From Bdellovibrio sp. SKB1291214 (GTDB lineage: Bacteria > Bdellovibrionota > Bdellovibrionia > Bdellovibrionales > Bdellovibrionaceae): DNA of 64,000 nucleotides. Numbering within the stretch: position 1 is the first letter of the stretch; the number at the start of each line of letters is the position of its first letter. This document shows, in pieces, positions 59,130 through 64,000 of the stretch. Below the pieces are notes generated by a model. That model saw only the letters and a program-made list of their open reading frames with translations. It was not told the DNA's origin and made no database searches. The translations under genes were made by a program, and so were the position numbers. The stretch covers positions 3,617,189-3,681,188 of the forward strand of contig NZ_CP106855.1 in NCBI RefSeq assembly GCF_002209355.2, in the 5' to 3' direction.

Positions 59130-59435
59130 ATGAACATTCGTCATGATAAGGGCGGGCAGCGCTTTGTAACTAACGTTCAAGGCGGGGATGCTCATATTCT
59201 ATATCGTCGAGGGCCTAATAATTCTTATGACCTCTATGCGACTTACGTTCCGACGGAGTCACGGGGTCAGAACATCGCAGATCGATTAGTGCGAGAGGCG
59301 GTTCGTGTCGCCAAAGAAGACAAAGTCCAGATTATTGACTCATGTCCATACGTCGCAAGTTGGTTTAAAAAGCATCCCGAAGAAACAAGAGTCCTCTCCA
59401 AAGAGTCAGGTGATTCTATTATTCAGGTGTTTTAA
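59130..59435 (+). CDS. Small GNAT-type acetyltransferase-like protein (YidJ/CG-type)
   Basis: The 101-residue product starts at ATG 59130 with GAAGGAG upstream; an ATG at 59103 would add nine residues. It has YATYVPTESRGQNIADRLVREAV, the acetyl-CoA loop, and DSCPYVASWFKKHPE, typical of the short GCN5-related family PF14542. This family lacks parts of the usual GNAT fold. The acceptor is unknown. It lies just upstream of the MoxR operon. Confidence 0.8.
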   Translation: MNIRHDKGGQRFVTNVQGGDAHILYRRGPNNSYDLYATYVPTESRGQNIADRLVREAVRVAKEDKVQIIDSCPYVASWFKKHPEETRVLSKESGDSIIQVF

Positions 59436-59461
59436 AACATACCTTTATGTACCCTTGATTC

Positions 59462-60376
59462 ATGAGCAAAAAATTTCATGAGTTGATCGCAGAAGCATCT
59501 AAGGTTGTTTTGGATAAGGATACTGAGGTTCGCTTGGCGATCACCTGCTTGTTAGCGGGTGGTCACCTTTTGATTGAAGACATGCCCGGTGTGGGAAAAA
59601 CCACATTGGTGCAAACTCTTGGAAAACTCACAGGACTAAAAACTCAACGGATTCAGTTCACGATCGATTTATTGCCAGCGGATGTCTTGGGCAGTCAGAT
59701 TTTTAATCCTCAGGAACATAAATTCTCGTTTCATGCAGGACCTATCTTTGCACAGTTAGTAATGGCTGACGAATTGAATCGTGCAAGTCCCCGCACCCAA
59801 AGTGCTTTGTTGCAAGCTATGGAAGAGGGAGAGATCTCGGTTGATGGAATGACTTGGGAATTACCGAAACCTTTCTATGTCATTGCGACACAAAATCCCC
59901 ATCAGCAAACCGGAACATTTCCGCTCCCAGAAAGTCAGTTGGATCGTTTCCTGATGAGCTTGGAATTGAATTATGCCTCGAAAGGCACAGAGGTTCGAAT
60001 TCTTCAGGGTGAAGATCCTCGCGCCATTGTGAAGCGGATGGTTTCTTTATTTGCAGAGGGTGAGTTTGAAGGCGCCGTCAAAAATATCGAAAAGGTGAAG
60101 CTTTCGGAAAATGTTGCGACATATATCGCTAACGTATTAGAAGGCTCGCGTCGGGAAGGCTTTGAGGGTGCACCCCTTTCAACTCGCTGTGGGATATCAC
60201 TGGCTCGCGCCGCAAAAGCATGGGCCTTCTTGGATGATCGTGACTATGTTCGTCCAGAAGACGTGCAACATGTTTTAATTCCTGTTTTAGGTCATCGTCT
60301 GGGAGGCAATCATGGCATCAAACGTGGTCGCGAATGGGCTGCAGTTCTTAAAAAGACGACGCCAGTCCCAGTCTAA
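59462..60376 (+). CDS. MoxR-type AAA+ ATPase
   Basis: The 304-residue AAA+ protein has Walker A MPGVGKTTL (residues 41-49) and Walker B MADELNRA. It also has SPRTQSALLQAMEEGEISVDG and a sensor region with ATQNPHQQTG. MoxR ATPases act as chaperones that help complexes mature, often with VWA partners. Its neighbours are a DUF58 protein, which overlaps its end, and a transglutaminase protein. No VWA partner is in this operon. Confidence 0.93.
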   Translation: MSKKFHELIAEASKVVLDKDTEVRLAITCLLAGGHLLIEDMPGVGKTTLVQTLGKLTGLKTQRIQFTIDLLPADVLGSQIFNPQEHKFSFHAGPIFAQLVMADELNRASPRTQSALLQAMEEGEISVDGMTWELPKPFYVIATQNPHQQTGTFPLPESQLDRFLMSLELNYASKGTEVRILQGEDPRAIVKRMVSLFAEGEFEGAVKNIEKVKLSENVATYIANVLEGSRREGFEGAPLSTRCGISLARAAKAWAFLDDRDYVRPEDVQHVLIPVLGHRLGGNHGIKRGREWAAVLKKTTPVPV

Positions 60377-61253
60377 AAAAGCCCGAACGTATATTTTACC
60401 TACACGCTTCGGCATGGCCTTTGGGCTCATGTCGCTGGTGTTGTTTTTTATGGCCGTCGGATATGCGAACAATTTGATTTATATTTTCTTTTTCTTTCTG
60501 ACTTCTGTGGCATTTACCGGAATGGTTATCACCAACCGCAATGTGCAAGCAGTCAGCTTTTCCAGAATTTTACCCGGAGAGGTGTTCGCCCAGGAAGAGG
60601 GCCGGCTTCGTGTTGAACTTCAAAACACAACAATGACAACAAGTTTTGAAATTGAAGTGGTGACGGATCGAAAGACAAAAGAGGCGCTACGCTCGACGGT
60701 CGCGCCAGAAATTGAATCCGTTGTGCCGGTGGCGTGGACACCCGCCAAGCGGGGGATGCAAAGCGCACCAACCCTTCGTATTCAGGGCTCGTATCCATTT
60801 GGGTTGTTGCAAGCGTGGAAGGTTATTAAATCTCCCGGATCGGTACTTGTGTTTCCCGCCCGACAAGGTGTGACTGAATTTCCGATGGGTTCAGGTGCAG
60901 ATTCGGTGGCAGAGTCTATGGGACTTTTCCTAAATCATAAAATCTATCAATCTGGGGATCCCGTTCGTCGTATCGATTGGAAAGCCAGCGCTCGGCGTAA
61001 CGAGGTTTTGATTAAAAAATATGAAGAGCCCGAAAAGCCAGCGCTGAATTTTTCTTGGGAGCAAACCGAATCCCTCCGTGATCCTGAACTTCGCCTTTCG
61101 CAAATGGCCCTGTGGATTGATCAAGCTGAAGCACAAAACTACGTCTATTCGATGCGGATCGGGGCGGTACAAACCCCATCGGCCAAAGGCCGTGAACACT
61201 GGCGACGTTGTCTTGAACTTTTGGCATTGGCTAAAGTTTCGGAGCTTCCGTGA
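60312..61253 (+). CDS. DUF58-domain membrane protein
   Basis: The 313-residue product has two close membrane helices (about 32-78), a beta-rich part and the DUF58 motif GDPVRRIDWKASARRNEVLIKKYEEP. The ATG at 60312 follows GGGAGGC and lies inside the end of moxR, overlapping by 65 bases. DUF58 proteins are typical MoxR partners, but their activity is unknown. It is coupled to the next gene by a 4-base GTGA overlap. Confidence 0.88.
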   Translation: MASNVVANGLQFLKRRRQSQSKKARTYILPTRFGMAFGLMSLVLFFMAVGYANNLIYIFFFFLTSVAFTGMVITNRNVQAVSFSRILPGEVFAQEEGRLRVELQNTTMTTSFEIEVVTDRKTKEALRSTVAPEIESVVPVAWTPAKRGMQSAPTLRIQGSYPFGLLQAWKVIKSPGSVLVFPARQGVTEFPMGSGADSVAESMGLFLNHKIYQSGDPVRRIDWKASARRNEVLIKKYEEPEKPALNFSWEQTESLRDPELRLSQMALWIDQAEAQNYVYSMRIGAVQTPSAKGREHWRRCLELLALAKVSELP

Positions 61254-63196
61254 GAAAAGAGTTCTTTGCACAAACTTATTTCAGTCTTTCTGTGGTGATG
61301 GCGATGTTAATGGTTGCCGTCGAAGTCACTCCTTGGGTGGCATTTCTGGGAATGGGAATGCTGATTTGGAAATGGGGTACCGAAAAATATCACTGGCAGG
61401 GGCTGTCGCGCCGATTTACGGGCTTTCTAAGTATGTTGTTGCTGGGACAAGTTTTGTTCCAATACCGCACGATCGTGGGGCAAGAACCTTCCTATACTTT
61501 GCTGTTAGGGCTTTCTGGTTTACGCGTGATGGATTACTCAAATGATCGCGATCACAAGTTTGTTGCGCTGTTAGCGTTCATCTTGATTTCCGTCAAAGCA
61601 CTTTTCAGTATTGATATCTATTGGATTTTACCATCGGCCTTTGCTTTTTGGGGGATATGGTATTCCTTAATCCCGGCACATACTCCGGCAAAAGGTCGCA
61701 CCTTGTGGAAGATTTTCTTGTTGTCCGTTCCATTTACTGTGATTTTATTCTTTGCATTCCCGCGCGTTGTGATTCCTTGGGCGATGTCCCGTGGAAGTAC
61801 CTATGGACAGATCGGCTTTACTGAAGATTTAAATCCCGGCCGTGTTGCCGAAATTGCAGGAAGTACTCAGCTGGCTTTCCGCGCAAAAATCGATCGTCTG
61901 CCTTTAAAAGAATCTAAAGATTTATACTGGAGGGGATCGGTATTGTCTGCTTCCCGGGGGCTTGTATGGCGTGCCATTCCAACCATGCCAAATTCAGCGG
62001 AAACGATTCGGGGCCGCAGTACCATGCCTTACGAGGTGGCGATCGAACCCACCTCCCAGAATTTCCTGTTTGCCCTCGAAGGCACGCAGGTTCTTAGTTT
62101 GGAAGCAGGACGAGTCACCAGTTTAAACCATTCTGTGTTTAGGACAAATCGTCCAATTGTGGCGACGACTGTGTATCAAGGCTGGTGGGGCATGCACTTT
62201 CGCGACACCACTGAACCGACGGTCGCAGATTTAAAAACACCAGAGTTTAAAGGTAAAGTGGCCGAGTGGTTAGCTGAGGCCAGCAAGGCCGGGCACACGC
62301 CCGAGGAGCGATTAGATCAGATCAAAAAGCTCTTTGTTGAAAAGAAATTTGTTTATACTTTGAACCCTGGCACTTATGGCACCAACGATTTAGAAGAATT
62401 TCTGTTCGAACGTCGTAAAGGTTTTTGCGAACATTTCGCGGGGGCGTATGCAACATTGGCCAGAGGATTGGGCGTTCCAGCTCGCGTCGTCGTGGGATAT
62501 CAAGGGGGACGCTTTAATCCTTTAGGTAATTTTTGGAGAATTGCGCAAAGAGACGCGCATGCTTGGGCCGAGGTTTATGTTGATAAGACCTGGCAGAGGG
62601 TCGATCCCACATCATGGGTTGCGCCGCTTCGTTTAGTGATTGGCGCTGAGGAATTTTTCTCGTTATCAGAATCAGACCAAGAAGTTTTCGCGAAGCAAAT
62701 CGATTGGCGCCCCCCATCTCAGGATTCCATGTTGTGGTGGGACCGAGTGACTTTCTTGATGGAAGACTTAAACTATCGCTGGAGTTATTTCTTGATGGAG
62801 TTCGATCGAAGCTCTCAAGATTCTTTCTTTGCACTTTTAGGAAGATACAAATTATTAAGTTTTGCCGGTGTTTGTTTTGCTTTGTTGATCTTTTTCTTTT
62901 TGGTTCAAAATTTATTTAAGACGCGAGTTAAGATCAGCGAAGAACAAGAGTTTCTGAATGAAGTCCAAGAGTGGGGCCTTCAACATCACATTATTCGGGC
63001 ACCCAGCGAGCCACCTTTGCAGTATTTCAAAAGGGTCGAAAATAAATTTCCAGAGCTGAAAGAGGTTTTAGGAAAAGTCGCGCGCTTTTATGACTTGAAA
63101 GTTTACGCCGGGCAACCGGGATCGGATTCTGCAAAAGCTTTAAAGCAAGAGTGGAAGTCTTCTATAACTTCTATAAATGGAAGAGGGTCAGACTAA
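61250..63196 (+). CDS. Transglutaminase-like membrane protein (DUF3488 type)
   Basis: The 648-residue protein has about six membrane helices at the N terminus (about 10-180). A periplasmic transglutaminase-like domain follows, with C393 (KGFCEHFAGA), H437 (DAHAWAEV) and D452 (RVDPT) as the triad. A further helix (about 546-565) and a cytosolic DUF4129-like tail end it. It starts with GTG overlapping the DUF58 gene. The MoxR-DUF58-transglutaminase set is common, but its reaction is not known. Confidence 0.9.
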   Translation: MRKEFFAQTYFSLSVVMAMLMVAVEVTPWVAFLGMGMLIWKWGTEKYHWQGLSRRFTGFLSMLLLGQVLFQYRTIVGQEPSYTLLLGLSGLRVMDYSNDRDHKFVALLAFILISVKALFSIDIYWILPSAFAFWGIWYSLIPAHTPAKGRTLWKIFLLSVPFTVILFFAFPRVVIPWAMSRGSTYGQIGFTEDLNPGRVAEIAGSTQLAFRAKIDRLPLKESKDLYWRGSVLSASRGLVWRAIPTMPNSAETIRGRSTMPYEVAIEPTSQNFLFALEGTQVLSLEAGRVTSLNHSVFRTNRPIVATTVYQGWWGMHFRDTTEPTVADLKTPEFKGKVAEWLAEASKAGHTPEERLDQIKKLFVEKKFVYTLNPGTYGTNDLEEFLFERRKGFCEHFAGAYATLARGLGVPARVVVGYQGGRFNPLGNFWRIAQRDAHAWAEVYVDKTWQRVDPTSWVAPLRLVIGAEEFFSLSESDQEVFAKQIDWRPPSQDSMLWWDRVTFLMEDLNYRWSYFLMEFDRSSQDSFFALLGRYKLLSFAGVCFALLIFFFLVQNLFKTRVKISEEQEFLNEVQEWGLQHHIIRAPSEPPLQYFKRVENKFPELKEVLGKVARFYDLKVYAGQPGSDSAKALKQEWKSSITSINGRGSD

Positions 63197-63434
63197 GCTG
63201 ACCCTACTTCGGACGATATCTATGTTTGGCAGAAAATTGCCAGATTCAGATTTCTCTTCGTAAAGATTCCTCTTAGGCTGCGCATCTTCTGAGATACCGT
63301 TTCATTTTTCATTATACATGCCTAGATGCGAATTAGTTCCTGAACTGTGCAACTACAAATAATAAAATTAACTTCTGGTCCATGATCCCCCAAAAACAGC
63401 AGCAATTTGGCAATATATAAGACTCTGGTCTTCA
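63197..63434. other. Spacer before ku
   Basis: No gene is seen. It must contain the ku promoter, which I could not place with confidence. Confidence 0.4.
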
Positions 63435-63484
63435 AAAAACCTCTCCTATAGTTTTACCTGAGATTGATTGCGCAGGAGGTTTTT
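63435..63484 (+). promoter_or_regulatory. Possible ribosome-site-sequestering hairpin before ku
   Basis: AAAAACCTC (63435-63443) is exactly complementary to GAGGTTTTT (63476-63484), which contains the GGAGG ribosome site and runs up to the ATG. The loop is 32 bases. It could hold translation of ku low until unfolded. This is inferred from sequence pairing only. Confidence 0.45.
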
Positions 63485-64000
63485 ATGGCAAGCATTTGGA
63501 AAGGTTCTATCAGTTTTGGTCTCTTGAATATTCCAGTCACCCTGCAAGGGGCTCAAAGTGAAAAAGAAATCAGCTTTTCAATGTTAGATAAAAAGGACCT
63601 GTCACGCATTCAATACAAAAAAATAAATGCAAAAACTGGCAAAGAAGTTCCTTATGAAAATATCGTCAAAGGATATGAATACAGTTCTGGTCGCTATGTC
63701 CTGATCACCGAAGACGAAATTAAAAAATCAAACGTCAAAGCTTCGCAAACAATCGATATCGAGGACGTGGTTTCATTAGATGAGATTGATCCGATGTATT
63801 TCGAACGTCCTTATTACTTGGTTCCCCAAAAAGGCGCGGAGAAGGGGTATTACCTTTTGAGGGACGCCTTGCAGAAAAGTGGCAAGGTGGCAGTTTCTAA
63901 AATCGTCATTCGTATTAAACAACATTTGGCGATGATTATGCCCAAAGGCGAATACCTAATGCTGGAACTTCTGCGATTTGGTCATGAGGTTAAAACGGAA
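63485..64000 (+). CDS. ku: Ku protein for non-homologous end joining, 3'-truncated by window edge
   Basis: The open frame starts at ATG 63485 after GCAGGAGG and runs to the window end. The N terminus MASIWKGSISFGLLNIPVTL is typical of bacterial Ku, followed by the segment DIEDVVSLDEIDPMYFERPYYLVP. Bacterial Ku binds DNA ends with LigD. The C-terminal part and the ligD gene lie outside the window. Confidence 0.9.
   Translation, partial: MASIWKGSISFGLLNIPVTLQGAQSEKEISFSMLDKKDLSRIQYKKINAKTGKEVPYENIVKGYEYSSGRYVLITEDEIKKSNVKASQTIDIEDVVSLDEIDPMYFERPYYLVPQKGAEKGYYLLRDALQKSGKVAVSKIVIRIKQHLAMIMPKGEYLMLELLRFGHEVKTE

Noticed and set aside
1..64000. Complete prophage, insertion sequence or rRNA operon
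   Set aside because: No transposase, integrase, phage structural gene or rRNA sequence is seen in the window.

Overview
The window is a bacterial chromosome segment with moderate GC, and its content points to a predatory bdellovibrio, most likely genus Bdellovibrio. This is inferred from the reduced ribosomal superoperon, the many exported hydrolase and lipoprotein genes, degenerate HD-GYP and L,D-transpeptidase-type proteins and a Ku gene. No 16S gene is present, so species cannot be fixed.

Bases 1-31900 carry the information-processing core, all on the + strand. It opens with the 3' end of an RlmB/TrmH-type rRNA methyltransferase gene. A tRNA cluster (Thr-TGT, Tyr-GTA, Gly-TCC, Thr-GGT) feeds into tuf. 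Then come tRNA-Trp, secE, nusG, rplK, rplA, an L10-type leader, rplJ, rplL, rpoB, rpoC, rpsL, rpsG and fusA. The S10, spc and alpha ribosomal blocks follow from rpsJ to rplQ, with secY and adk. Three things depart from the textbook order: no rplX (L24) between rplN and rplE, no rpsD (S4) between rpsK and rpoA, and no tuf after fusA. The 732-base rplL-rpoB spacer holds two large nested palindromes that share a core in opposite orientation.

Bases 31900-44500 are mixed accessory genes. They include a TlpA-type thiol-disulfide protein, a VWA-like lipoprotein, a hybrid sensor kinase and a TIGR03545/TIGR03546-type membrane pair. A sugar and envelope group follows: a HAD phosphatase, an LPG-synthase-type multispan protein and a bifunctional mannose-1-phosphate guanylyltransferase (ManC). 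A small exported protein and an HTTM membrane protein with its membrane partner complete the block.

Bases 44500-64000 are dominated by surface and exported functions. A 1095-residue protein has about 95 proline-free Gly-X-Y collagen triplets, an STSYG hexapeptide repeat, a Ser/Thr run and a large unrecognised C-terminal domain. Around it are an AidB-like acyl-CoA dehydrogenase, a trypsin-like lipoprotein protease, a small exported protein and an outer-membrane barrel. Next come a chemoreceptor, a degenerate HD-GYP protein, an exported PD-(D/E)XK-nuclease candidate and a YkuD_2-type L,D-transpeptidase. A GH13 glucosidase, an alpha/beta hydrolase, a small GNAT protein and a MoxR-DUF58-transglutaminase operon follow. 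The start of a Ku gene runs off the right end.

The first half supplies transcription, translation and protein export. The second half reads as envelope building, sensing and secretion suited to degrading macromolecules, with trypsin-like, nuclease, murein and glucosidase enzymes in one stretch. Use in predation is inference from this content and not shown by the sequence.
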